Both the position numbers and the translations under genes were made by a program. The notes under the pieces are model-generated. The model did not search any database and had not been told where the DNA came from. It worked only from the letters and a program-made list of their open reading frames with translations. A stretch of 9,507 nt of DNA from Sutterellaceae bacterium (GTDB lineage: Bacteria > Pseudomonadota > Gammaproteobacteria > Burkholderiales > Burkholderiaceae_F): NCBI GenBank assembly GCA_030531135.1, contig JAUNOJ010000058.1, forward strand, positions 1-9,507, given 5' to 3'. Each line of letters opens with the position of its first letter. The stretch's first letter is position 1. Below, one piece after another: positions 1 through 6,006 of the stretch.

Positions 1-84
1 TAACCTTTCGGTGAAGGCGAGTATCCGATAGCAGGCGTAAACTTTAAAGGATTGCGATTTTGTCTTTTGCACCCCGAGAATAAA

Positions 85-1344
85 ATGAATTGGAAAGTTG
101 CCCTTGCCGTTTTGACCTGTAGCACCGTCTTGATGTCGGCAAGCTACACGATGCTGATTCCGTTTTTGCCGATGTACCTGATGGTAGAGCTCGGCGTGGA
201 TCAGGCCGACGTCAATTGGTGGAGCGGCGCCGTATTTTCCATCAGCTTCTTGATCGCCGGCGTCATGGCGCCGATCTGGGGCGCGATGGCCGACAAACAC
301 TCTCGCAAATTGATGGCCATTCGTGCGGCGGCGTGCTTGGCCATTTCCTACTTCTTGGGCGCCTTGGTGCAGTCGCCCATGCAGCTTTTCTGGGTGCGCG
401 TTTTCCAAGGTTTGTCTGCAGGGCTCTGGCCGGCCACATTGGCCATTATGAGCTCCTACGCGCCGCAAAAGCGTCTGGGCTTTTGTATGGGCGTGATGCA
501 GGCGGGCCTTACCGCGGGCGGCGTTCTCGGTCCCTTGGTGGGCGGTCTTTTGGCCGACTACTTGGATATGCGCACGACCTTTATGGTGGCTGCCGTTGCT
601 TTGGGGTTGATCACGACCATCATGGTCTTTGTGATTAAAGAACCCAAGCGCGTCAAGACCGTCGTTCAGGAAAAAAAGGATGCGCCTGCCAGACCCTCTC
701 CTTTGCGCATCCCCGTGGTGCAACGCATGCTCTTTGCTGCGGCGGTCGTTCAGATGTCGATTCTTTTGACGCAGCCGGTGTTGCCGCTTTACATTGCCGA
801 ACTTCAAGGCTCGATGGATCGCATCGTTTTGATTTCCGGTATCGTCTTTTCCATTGTCGGGATTTCGGGTGTGATTGCCTCGCCCCCTTGGGGCATGCTC
901 GGTCAAAGCTGGGGCTATCGACCGGTGCTTTACTTGACGATTTTTTTGAGCGGTATCTTCGGCATCGTACAGGCCATCCCGCATGACTTGGTGCAGTTTA
1001 CGATTTGGCGTTTTATCGGCGGTTTGACCTTTGCCGGCATTTTCCCCGCCATCAATGCCGTTTTGACGCAAAGTACGGACCCGGCCGATCGCGGCAAGGT
1101 GTTCGGTTACTCCTACTCGGTACAGCAATTCGGCAGCGTCTTAGGACCCATCTTAGGGGGCGCACTGGCCACGTGGTTCAGTAACCAAGTGGCGATTGCC
1201 GCTGCCGGTATCGTGCTTTTCCCCGTGGTTGCCGTTTTGTACTTCTTCAGACCCAAGAACCCGGCACCGGCCACCGGTGCGCCGTTGGAGGCAGTGGTGA
1301 AAGCCGTGAAGGCCGAGCAGGAACAAAAAGTACAGGACAAATAA
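85..1344 (+). CDS. MFS drug-efflux-type transporter (DHA1, MdtG-like)
   Basis: This is a 419-residue inner-membrane major facilitator with about 12 predicted hydrophobic segments, probably a proton-coupled exporter of small molecules. The N-terminus (NWK, then PFLPMYLMVELGV in TM1 and its loop), the WWSGAVFSISFL stretch and motif A (GAMADKHSRKL, residues 66-76) closely follow the E. coli MdtG pattern. A motif C-like glycine-rich run (GGVLGPLVGG, about 145-154) marks an antiporter of the drug:H+ type. A charged tail (about residues 400-419, rich in K, E and Q) faces the cytoplasm. I chose ATG 85 over the in-frame TTG at 52 because family members begin at the NWK position and the TTG sits only one base after AAAGG; a weak GAGAA (76-80) precedes the ATG. 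The gene converges on the TetR-family gene downstream. The substrate is unknown, and control by that TetR protein is only a guess because the promoter of this gene is not evident in the 84 bases before it. Confidence 0.9.
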   Translation: MNWKVALAVLTCSTVLMSASYTMLIPFLPMYLMVELGVDQADVNWWSGAVFSISFLIAGVMAPIWGAMADKHSRKLMAIRAAACLAISYFLGALVQSPMQLFWVRVFQGLSAGLWPATLAIMSSYAPQKRLGFCMGVMQAGLTAGGVLGPLVGGLLADYLDMRTTFMVAAVALGLITTIMVFVIKEPKRVKTVVQEKKDAPARPSPLRIPVVQRMLFAAAVVQMSILLTQPVLPLYIAELQGSMDRIVLISGIVFSIVGISGVIASPPWGMLGQSWGYRPVLYLTIFLSGIFGIVQAIPHDLVQFTIWRFIGGLTFAGIFPAINAVLTQSTDPADRGKVFGYSYSVQQFGSVLGPILGGALATWFSNQVAIAAAGIVLFPVVAVLYFFRPKNPAPATGAPLEAVVKAVKAEQEQKVQDK

Positions 1345-1347
1345 AGC

Positions 1348-1410
1348 GTCTTGCAATTGCCGGCCGAAGCCTACGACGACTTCGTCGGCCGGCCGAGCGT
1401 TTGTCAAGAC
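1348..1410. terminator. G/C-rich hairpin between convergent genes
   Basis: Between the MFS stop (1344) and the TetR-family stop (1404), an 8-bp G/C stem pairs 1359-1366 (GCCGGCCG) with 1386-1393 (CGGCCGGC). Three more inner pairs (AAG 1367-1369 with CTT 1380-1382) follow across a 3-base bulge. An outer GTCTTG (1348-1353) / CAAGAC (1405-1410) repeat could extend it. There is no clear U-tract on either side, so it is at best a weak or factor-assisted bidirectional terminator. Confidence 0.4.
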
Positions 1411-2045
1411 AACGCCAAAAGCAAGGGGACCTTTTGCACCGCCAGCAAAAGGTCTTTTTTACTCATCCCGTCTTTCGCCTGAACCGACATACCCTCAAGG
1501 AAAATATTGAGCGCATTTGCCGTACTCTCGGGATCGCCGGCAAATTCTCCGCAGGCTTTTGCGCTCTCAAGACGGCGCTTGAAAACGTCACGCGTTCCCT
1601 GACGCATGGCTTTCATCAACGACGCGATACGTTCCTCTTTGATCGAAAGATTTGTTGCCGCAATCACGACCATGCAACCGCGCGGGTTTGCAGGGTTCAC
1701 CAACAAGTCGGCTGCTTTCGTAAAAAAGTCGAGAAAGGCCTCTCCCAAAGGCTGTGACGCTTCTTCGAGTTGCTCAAAGGCTGTCGTCCAATACTTTTGT
1801 TCGTAGTAACGAATCGCTTCGATAAAAAGCGCTTCTTTACTTTCAAACGCAGCATAAAAACTCGGCGGACAGACCCCGAGTTCGGAGCATAACGTCGCCA
1901 CCGAAGTGGTTTCGTAACCGTAACGCCAAAAGACATGCAAGGCTTTATCAAGCGCCTTGTGCCGATCAAACTCACGAGGCCGTCCCCGTGTGCGCGTTTT
2001 TGTAGAAGTAGCTCCGGCAGTCGGATCGATATTTTTTGCAGACAT
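1404..2045 (-). CDS. TetR/AcrR-family transcriptional regulator
   Basis: This 213-residue protein is a TetR-family DNA-binding repressor. After a basic tail (TKTRTRGRPREFDR, residues 15-28) the typical N-terminal three-helix domain runs to about residue 75. Its helix-turn-helix (about 46-69) ends in the family signature PSFYAAFESKEALF. The rest (about 80-213) is the variable helical ligand-binding and dimerisation domain, whose inducer cannot be read from sequence. The start is the ATG at 2045; no strong Shine-Dalgarno precedes it. The gene is divergent from the TIGR04076/MBL operon and shares an AT-rich intergenic region with repeated half-sites and several TATAAT boxes, the classic arrangement for autoregulation plus control of the divergent operon. 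It also converges on the MFS gene, a likely further partner. The family assignment is firm; the regulon is inferred. Confidence 0.92.
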   Translation of the reverse strand: MSAKNIDPTAGATSTKTRTRGRPREFDRHKALDKALHVFWRYGYETTSVATLCSELGVCPPSFYAAFESKEALFIEAIRYYEQKYWTTAFEQLEEASQPLGEAFLDFFTKAADLLVNPANPRGCMVVIAATNLSIKEERIASLMKAMRQGTRDVFKRRLESAKACGEFAGDPESTANALNIFLEGMSVQAKDGMSKKDLLLAVQKVPLLLALS

Positions 2046-2069
2046 CGTTGATTAGGCATTTTGCACTTG

Positions 2070-2121
2070 ATTATAGAGCGATCATTATATATTATTGCAT
2101 TATTGTAGCGTTCACTATAAT
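2070..2121. promoter_or_regulatory. Divergent promoter/operator region for TetR gene and TIGR04076-MBL operon
   Basis: A perfect -10 box TATAAT (2116-2121, +) lies within an imperfect 20-bp palindrome: ATTGTAGCG (2102-2110), TT, CACTATAAT (2113-2121), with 7 of 9 positions symmetric. The half-site ATTATAGTG read on the minus strand at 2113-2121 recurs as ATTATAGAG on the plus strand at 2070-2078 (8 of 9). On the minus strand, TATAAT boxes occur at 2070-2075 and 2084-2089 and could serve the TetR gene. The -35 elements are poor (TTGCAT at 2095-2100 lies only 15 bases before the plus-strand -10). An 8-bp near-tandem repeat ATTATTGC/ATTATTGT occupies 2091-2106. Repressor binding here would cover the -10 box. 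That TetR binds is inference. Confidence 0.55.
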
Positions 2122-2191
2122 TTTATTTGCACGTAAAGAAATCGTCTCCGCTCAGCGGAATCGATCACTTTTGCAGCAAAAGGAGATGGCA

Positions 2192-2662
2192 ATGTCGGAG
2201 ACCGCCTTTACCGGAACCGATTTAGAGCGTCGCTCGATACTGATTCGTAGCACGGTGACTGCCGGGCTGACAGCAACCGGTATGACCTGCGCCAATAGAG
2301 TGGCATCGGCCACCGCAAACTTAAACAGGGAGAAGCCCATGACACACAAGTGTCGAATCACCGTCTTGCGCAAGACGCTTAACAAAGATTTGCAGCAGAC
2401 CTATCTGGCCGATCCGAATTCGGGCGTTTGTCCGTTTTTTCAAGAAGGCCAAGTGTTTGACGTCACCATGGACGATTTCTTTCGCATGATGCACGGCAAG
2501 TTTTGCGCCGAAGCCTGGGACTGCATCAGTCGATACGTCTATGCCGCGCTGCAAGGCGGCAGCATCATGCGCGGATGGACAAAAGAAGAAAACGTCATGA
2601 TCGCCAGCTGCAATGACGGCACGCGTCCCGTCATTTTCAAAATCGAACGCATCGACGAATAA
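2192..2662 (+). CDS. TIGR04076-family protein with putative Tat-type leader
   Basis: From the ATG at 2192 this gene encodes 156 residues; AGGAG (2181-2185) lies 6 bases upstream. Residues 50-156 match the pattern I know for the TIGR04076 family, a small protein of unknown function: CPFFQEGQVF, then FCAEAWDC, a GG...W stretch, and the C-terminal SCNDGTRPVIFKIERI. The first 49 residues look like a twin-arginine leader: ERRSILIR at 12-19, a weakly hydrophobic A/T/G-rich stretch (20-34) and an A-S-A possible cleavage site (38-40). A second in-frame ATG at 2339 has its own good ribosome-binding site (AGGGAG 2327-2332, 6-base gap) and would give a 107-residue cytoplasmic form that matches the family's usual length. 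Which start is used, or whether both are, is open. The MBL gene follows 11 bases downstream, so the two are probably co-transcribed. Five cysteines in the core domain suggest metal or redox chemistry, but no function is established. Confidence 0.8.
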   Translation: MSETAFTGTDLERRSILIRSTVTAGLTATGMTCANRVASATANLNREKPMTHKCRITVLRKTLNKDLQQTYLADPNSGVCPFFQEGQVFDVTMDDFFRMMHGKFCAEAWDCISRYVYAALQGGSIMRGWTKEENVMIASCNDGTRPVIFKIERIDE

Positions 2663-2673
2663 GGGAGACCCAA

Positions 2674-3546
2674 ATGAAGAAAACTCTCGGTCTTTTGTGC
2701 GGACTTCTCTTTCTGTCTGCGAACTGTCTTGCCGCCGACATCTCGACCTACACAGTCGGCGACATGAAAATTGTTCGTATCGTCGACGGCGAAAACGGCG
2801 TACCCGTTGACAAACTTAACGGCGACAAAACTCTCATTCGCAAACTCGTTCCAAGCGGCTTTTGTCCGAACCTGATTACTTCGTATGTATTGCAAACGCC
2901 CGACGGCGTGGTTTTGATTGACTCGGGCTTCGGCGATTTTGAGCCGAGCCGCATGTTGAATAATTTCAAGCAAGCCGGTTTTGTGCCCGACGACGTCAAA
3001 ACCGTTGTGTTAACCCATCTGCATGGCGATCATATCGACGGTCTGATGACGGGTGATACTAAGGTTTTCAAAAACGCAACCGTGTTTGTCAACGATGTCG
3101 AACTGGCGTTTTGGAAAGACAAAGCAAACAAACCGAAAGTTCCGGAGTCGATGCGCTTTTGCTTTGAGGCTGTCGAAAAGCTCGTGCGGCTCTACGGCAA
3201 ACAGCTCAAAACATTTAAAGACGGCGAGAAAGTCGTCCCGTGGCTCACGCCCATTAATGTTGCCGGGCACACGCCCGGACACACGATGTTCGAACTTGAC
3301 TATGACGGACAAAAACGCTTTATCTGGGCCGACGTGATCCATTGCATGGACGTGCAGGTTCGTCATCCGGAAGTTTCGGCGGTATTCGATACCGATGAAC
3401 AAGCTGCCGTACGCGCTCGCATCAAGGCACTGGATTTGGTCTCGGATACCGACGTGCCGGTATTCGGCGGACACTTCACAAATCCGGGTGTCGGCAAGTT
3501 CTACAAGTTGCCCGAAGGCGGCTATCGATTCGTTCCGCTTCAATAA
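2674..3546 (+). CDS. Exported MBL-fold metallo-hydrolase
   Basis: This 290-residue protein has a Sec signal peptide (MKK, hydrophobic LGLLCGLLFL, likely cut near residue 20 after CLA), so the mature enzyme should act in the periplasm. The mature part is a complete metallo-beta-lactamase fold with all zinc ligands visible: THLHGDH gives H115, H117, D119 and H120; the TPGHT motif gives H203; D220 is in IWAD; H267 is in GGHF. These predict a dinuclear zinc hydrolase. The pattern NLITSYVLQTPDGVVLIDSGFG and the overall length resemble the lactonase-like branch (AHL-lactonase relatives) more than true beta-lactamases, but the substrate cannot be told from sequence. Start ATG 2674 is set by AGGGAG (2662-2667), which overlaps the stop of the preceding gene's reading frame, so the two form an operon. 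Control is probably through the upstream TetR operator. Transcription should end at the hairpin at 3584-3623. Confidence 0.9.
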   Translation: MKKTLGLLCGLLFLSANCLAADISTYTVGDMKIVRIVDGENGVPVDKLNGDKTLIRKLVPSGFCPNLITSYVLQTPDGVVLIDSGFGDFEPSRMLNNFKQAGFVPDDVKTVVLTHLHGDHIDGLMTGDTKVFKNATVFVNDVELAFWKDKANKPKVPESMRFCFEAVEKLVRLYGKQLKTFKDGEKVVPWLTPINVAGHTPGHTMFELDYDGQKRFIWADVIHCMDVQVRHPEVSAVFDTDEQAAVRARIKALDLVSDTDVPVFGGHFTNPGVGKFYKLPEGGYRFVPLQ

Positions 3547-3583
3547 GCCCGAGCTTAAGGAAAAGTTTCTCAACCTCCCAAAG

Positions 3584-3623
3584 CAACAACCCCGCGAAAG
3601 CCGATGCCGACGCGGGTTTGTTG
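3584..3623. terminator. Bidirectional terminator hairpin between MBL gene and autotransporter remnant
   Basis: A 13-position stem with one mismatch pairs CAACAACCCCGCG (3584-3596) with CGCGGGTTTGTTG (3611-3623) around a 14-base loop. On the plus strand the T-rich descending arm and a T6 run at 3637-3642 fit termination of the MBL operon; on the minus strand the stem lies after the autotransporter remnant stop (3650). Confidence 0.65.
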
Positions 3624-3649
3624 CACTTTACAGCAGTTTTTTGAAACCT

Positions 3650-4066
3650 TTACCAGGCGTACCGAACACCTAAGTTGAAGCGATAATCGGTTTCGACTTC
3701 GCCCCCGTTACTCATTTCCACATCGGCATACAGATGTGTTTGCTTGGTGAGGTTGACGTTGGCGCCAAGGCCAAATTCATACCACGTGTCGCCCAGATCT
3801 TGGGACACTTTACGCGTACCGACATTGGCCTGAGAATAGGTAAAGCTTGCATCACCCTGCCAATCATGCAAAACGGATGCGCGCACATAGGCGTTGCCGC
3901 GATTGTTCGGACACTTCACGTCCAATGCCAAACCGGCACGACCGATAAAGGATTGCGTCATTGTGCCCCCTCCCAACTTTTGAACGCAAGATTTTGTGTC
4001 TTTGATTTTCAGATACTTTTGACCGACTTCGCCTTTTTGTCCGCCCTCGAGTGCAAGCGTCCGAGA
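3650..4066 (-). pseudogene. Autotransporter beta-barrel C-terminal remnant
   Basis: The last roughly 105 residues of this frame are the end of a type V autotransporter barrel: SFIGRAGLALDVKCPNN, RASVLHDWQGDASFTYSQ, WYEFGLGANVNL, LYADVEMSNGGEVETDY, and a final RFNLGVRYAW. The terminal aromatic after alternating hydrophobic residues is the outer-membrane insertion (BAM) signature. Similarity probably reaches back to LALEGGQ near 4057; further upstream the frame (open to 4216) carries unrelated sequence. The passenger domain, signal peptide and most of the 12-strand barrel are missing, so this is a decayed fragment. An ATG at 3961 preceded by a strong GGGAGG could still start a 103-residue peptide, but without a signal peptide it could not reach the outer membrane. 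The fragment lies between the MBL operon (convergent) and the tRNA terminator, with no promoter evident. Most likely it is the scar of a deleted or recombined autotransporter gene. Confidence 0.75.
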
Positions 4067-4202
4067 GCGACAAGTCCTCCCAAAGTCTTGAGGGAAACGG
4101 AATTCACGGAAATTTTCAGGAAAAAAGACTGATCGCACCGACCGGTGTAAGAGAAACGGTGTGCCGAAACGGCCGGTGGAAATTTGCCGACACCAGAAAA
4201 CG

Positions 4203-4225
4203 AAAAAGGTCGACAACTGTCGACC
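4203..4225 (-). terminator. Rho-independent terminator of the tRNA operon
   Basis: On the minus strand a perfect 7-bp stem GGTCGAC / GTCGACC (4219-4225 with 4208-4214, loop of 4) is followed by T5 (4203-4207). It lies about 40 bases after the CCA end of tRNA-Gln and is a textbook intrinsic terminator. Confidence 0.85.
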
Positions 4226-4267
4226 TGATCGCGCGGTACTTTTCTCAAAACCTTCCCGAAGGAAAGT

Positions 4268-4345
4268 TGGCAGGGGTAGTAGGATTCGAACCTACGAATG
4301 GCGGATTCAGAATCCGCTGCCTTAACCGGACTTGGCGATACCCCA
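4268..4345 (-). tRNA. tRNA-Gln (anticodon CTG)
   Basis: On the minus strand a full cloverleaf folds: acceptor 5' TGGGGTA with 3' TACCCCT, D-arm GCC/GGC, anticodon stem GCGGA/TCCGC with loop TTCTGAA (anticodon CTG, reading CAG), variable loop CATTC, T-arm GTAGG/CCTAC with loop TTCGAAT, discriminator G and an encoded CCA (4268-4270). The 5' TGGGG start and G73 are typical glutamine identity features. Position 1 (T) faces T at position 72, so the first pair is a mismatch instead of U-A. The gene lies 5 bases after tRNA-Leu and is surely processed from the same transcript. Confidence 0.95.
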
Positions 4346-4350
4346 GTACC

Positions 4351-4435
4351 TGGTGCGGTCGGAGAGACTCGAACTCTCATGACTCTCGCCACAGCCACCT
4401 CAAGGCTGCGCGTCTACCAATTTCGCCACGACCGC
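4351..4435 (-). tRNA. tRNA-Leu (anticodon GAG)
   Basis: On the minus strand an 85-base class II tRNA folds: acceptor GCGGTCG/CGACCGC, anticodon stem CAGCC/GGCTG with loop TTGAGGT (anticodon GAG, reading CUC/CUU), a long variable arm (TGGCGAGAGTCAT), T-arm GAGAG/CTCTC with TTCGAGT, A73 and an encoded CCA (4351-4353). A tRNA-Leu directly after secG is the usual arrangement in Burkholderiales. It has its own promoter upstream (4485-4512) and shares a transcript with tRNA-Gln. Confidence 0.96.
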
Positions 4436-4484
4436 TTATTCAGATTTTCAAGTTTTCGCTAATTTTTCAATTGGCGAAGCGTGT

Positions 4485-4512
4485 ATTTTACTGACTTTGC
4501 TAAAAATTGCAA
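4485..4512 (-). promoter_or_regulatory. Sigma-70-type promoter for the tRNA-Leu/tRNA-Gln operon
   Basis: Read on the minus strand, TTGCAA (4507-4512) is a -35 box and TAAAAT (4485-4490) a -10 box with a 16-base spacer. Transcription would begin near 4478, giving a leader of about 40 bases before the tRNA-Leu 5' end. It lies downstream of the secG terminator, so the tRNAs are transcribed separately from tpiA-secG. Confidence 0.6.
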
Positions 4513-4577
4513 GTCCCTGCACGCTCGATTTGCCGATCGACTTCCGATTATCCGAGAAAACCGTTGTCGACAGGCAC

Positions 4578-4624
4578 AAAAAAGCTACCGAAGGGCAAAT
4601 TTGCATTGCTATCGGTAGCCTTTT
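4578..4624. terminator. Bidirectional terminator after secG
   Basis: A perfect 8-bp stem GCTACCGA (4584-4591) / TCGGTAGC (4612-4619) is flanked by A6 (4578-4583, read as T6 on the minus strand) and by T4 (4621-4624). The loop contains a self-complementary GCAAATTTGC (4595-4604). A second perfect 8-bp hairpin (4631-4638 TCGGCTCC with 4649-4656 GGAGCCGA) stands between it and the secG stop. It ends the tpiA-secG transcript. Confidence 0.85.
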
Positions 4625-4665
4625 GTCCGCTCGGCTCCCTCGTGCTACGGAGCCGAACACACGAA

Positions 4666-5031
4666 TTAACGCGGGATCTGGTTGGACTGAATGTCCTTGG
4701 CCGGATCGGCAGGAGCAGCCATACCGTCGGTCGCCTGTTCCGTGGTCACGGTGCCGAGAACGCCGCCGGCCTTCTTGGAGGCCTGCTTCTGGAAGACGCC
4801 CGAGCCCAAAGTGATGGCGATCGTGGCGCAGAAGAAGATCGTCGCGGCAATGGCCGTCGAGCGCGACAGGAAGTTGGCCGAGCCGGTGGCACCGAACAAG
4901 GAACCGGAAGCGCCGGAACCGAAAGCGGCACCCAAATCGGCACCCTTACCGTGCTGCAACAGCACCAGAATAATGACGGCAATCGCCGCAATGATTTGCA
5001 CAACGATTGCAATGCTCATCAACATCTGCAT
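4666..5031 (-). CDS. secG: SecG, protein-export membrane subunit
   Basis: SecG is the small third subunit of the SecYEG channel in the inner membrane and assists SecA-driven preprotein translocation. The 121-residue product has the family layout: TM1 (about 3-25), a conserved cytoplasmic loop LLQHGKGADLGAAFGSGASGS (about 24-44) leading to LFGATGSANFL, TM2 (about 58-76), and a polar C-terminal tail containing APADPAKD. Length and motifs are normal. ATG 5031 is taken as the start; in-frame ATGs at codons 3 and 5 are possible, and only a weak TAGAGAA precedes them. It lies 46 bases after tpiA with no terminator between, so it is probably translated from the tpiA transcript, and it ends before a strong terminator. 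Confidence 0.95.
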   Translation of the reverse strand: MQMLMSIAIVVQIIAAIAVIILVLLQHGKGADLGAAFGSGASGSLFGATGSANFLSRSTAIAATIFFCATIAITLGSGVFQKQASKKAGGVLGTVTTEQATDGMAAPADPAKDIQSNQIPR

Positions 5032-5077
5032 TTTTTATTTCTCTACCGTAAGAAATCAAACAAACTTGAACTGGCCA

Positions 5078-5821
5078 TCATGCAACGCAGATGGCATAAA
5101 AATCTTCACTCTTTAACGCGGCTCCGCCGATCAATCCGCCGTCGATATCCTCTTGGGCAAAAAGTTCGGCCGCATTTTCGGGCTTGACGCTGCCGCCGTA
5201 AAGGATTTGCAAACCGGCGGCCGTTTCTTTGCAGAAACGCGCAACAAGTTCGCGCAAGGCGGCATGCACGGCCTGAGCCATTTCGGGCGTGGCGCTCTTA
5301 CCCGTGCCGATAGCCCAAACGGGCTCGTAGGCAACGGCGCAATCTTTCAGAGCTCCGACACCGACTTCGTGAATCACGGCCGTCAACTGTTCTTCGACGA
5401 CGCGCAAAGTTTGGCTCGATTCGCGCTCTTGAAGGCTTTCGCCCACGCAAATCACGGGCTTCAAACCTGCTGCCAAGGCTGCCTTGACTTTGGCGGCCAC
5501 CGTCTCGTTCGTTTCACCGAACAAAGAACGGCGTTCGCTGTGACCCACAATCACCCAACGGGCACCGATGTCGGCGAGCATCTGAGCGCTCACTTCTCCG
5601 GTGTAAGCCCCTGCCGGGTATTGGCTTACGTTTTCGGCACCGAGCGCAACGCACGAACCCTTTAAGAGTTCGGCCATCTGAGACAGGTACACGAAAGGCG
5701 CACAAACCGCAACTTCGCAACGAGGCATTTCTTTGGACGCAAAACCTTCGACCCAAACCTTGTTGGCTTGGCTCGAACCGTTCATTTTCCAATTGGCAAT
5801 CACCAAACGCTGTCGGCTCAT
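5078..5821 (-). CDS. tpiA: Triosephosphate isomerase
   Basis: This cytoplasmic (beta/alpha)8 enzyme interconverts dihydroxyacetone phosphate and glyceraldehyde 3-phosphate in glycolysis and gluconeogenesis. The 247-residue product is full length. Visible catalytic residues are K12 in ANWKMNG, H94 in IVGHSERR and E166 in AYEPVWAIGTG. The phosphate-binding YGGSV (208-212) and the GGLIGGAAL run (228-236) are intact. The start is fixed by a strong AGGAGG (5829-5834) seven bases before ATG 5821. It is the first gene of a tpiA-secG unit separated from pnp by a terminator (5916-5958), so it needs its own promoter in the short gap. Confidence 0.98.
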   Translation of the reverse strand: MSRQRLVIANWKMNGSSQANKVWVEGFASKEMPRCEVAVCAPFVYLSQMAELLKGSCVALGAENVSQYPAGAYTGEVSAQMLADIGARWVIVGHSERRSLFGETNETVAAKVKAALAAGLKPVICVGESLQERESSQTLRVVEEQLTAVIHEVGVGALKDCAVAYEPVWAIGTGKSATPEMAQAVHAALRELVARFCKETAAGLQILYGGSVKPENAAELFAQEDIDGGLIGGAALKSEDFYAICVA

Positions 5822-5854
5822 TGCCTTTCCTCCTTAGAAGTCGTTAACCGATGA

Positions 5855-5885
5855 ATTTTACATGAATCGAGCTTCATTCACCCAA
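5855..5885 (-). promoter_or_regulatory. Possible tpiA promoter
   Basis: On the minus strand TAAAAT (5855-5860) can act as a -10 box, with TTGGGT (5880-5885) as -35 but a long 19-base spacer. A 5-bp inverted repeat TGAAT/ATTCA lies in the spacer. It is the best candidate in the gap between the pnp terminator and tpiA. Confidence 0.3.
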
Positions 5886-5915
5886 TTCACGAAAAAAATC
5901 ATTTCCCGAAAATTT

Positions 5916-5958
5916 CGAAAACTCCGACAGGAACAAGATGCCTTTTCGGAGTTTTTCG
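5916..5958. terminator. Terminator after pnp
   Basis: AAAACTCCGA (5918-5927) pairs with TCGGAGTTTT (5946-5955) in a 10-bp stem with an 18-base loop. The A/T outer part of the stem gives a T-run on either strand, so it can end pnp transcription on the minus strand and work in reverse too. It lies about 50 bases after the pnp stop. Confidence 0.75.
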
Positions 5959-6006
5959 TTTGTCCTCGAAAAGGGCCGGATCGGCACCTCCGAGACGTTT
6001 AAGACA

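Noticed and set aside
52..84. TTG at 52 as the start of the MFS gene
   Set aside because: The added 11 residues do not fit the family and the AAAGG is only one base away; ATG 85 matches the usual N-terminus.
2674..2733. Lipoprotein signal for the MBL hydrolase (Cys in SANC)
   Set aside because: N precedes the cysteine, which is not an accepted lipobox residue; a signal peptidase I site after CLA fits better.
4203..4350. Attachment site of an integrative element at the tRNA-Gln 3' end
   Set aside because: No second copy of the tRNA 3' end and no integrase gene is visible within the window.
4009..4494. Open frames on both strands covering the two tRNA genes
   Set aside because: The sequence is fully explained by two complete tRNA cloverleaves; the frames are incidental.
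4507..5187. Plus-strand open frames across secG and the secG terminator
   Set aside because: They are antisense to secG and tpiA, R-rich and low complexity, and read through a terminator hairpin.
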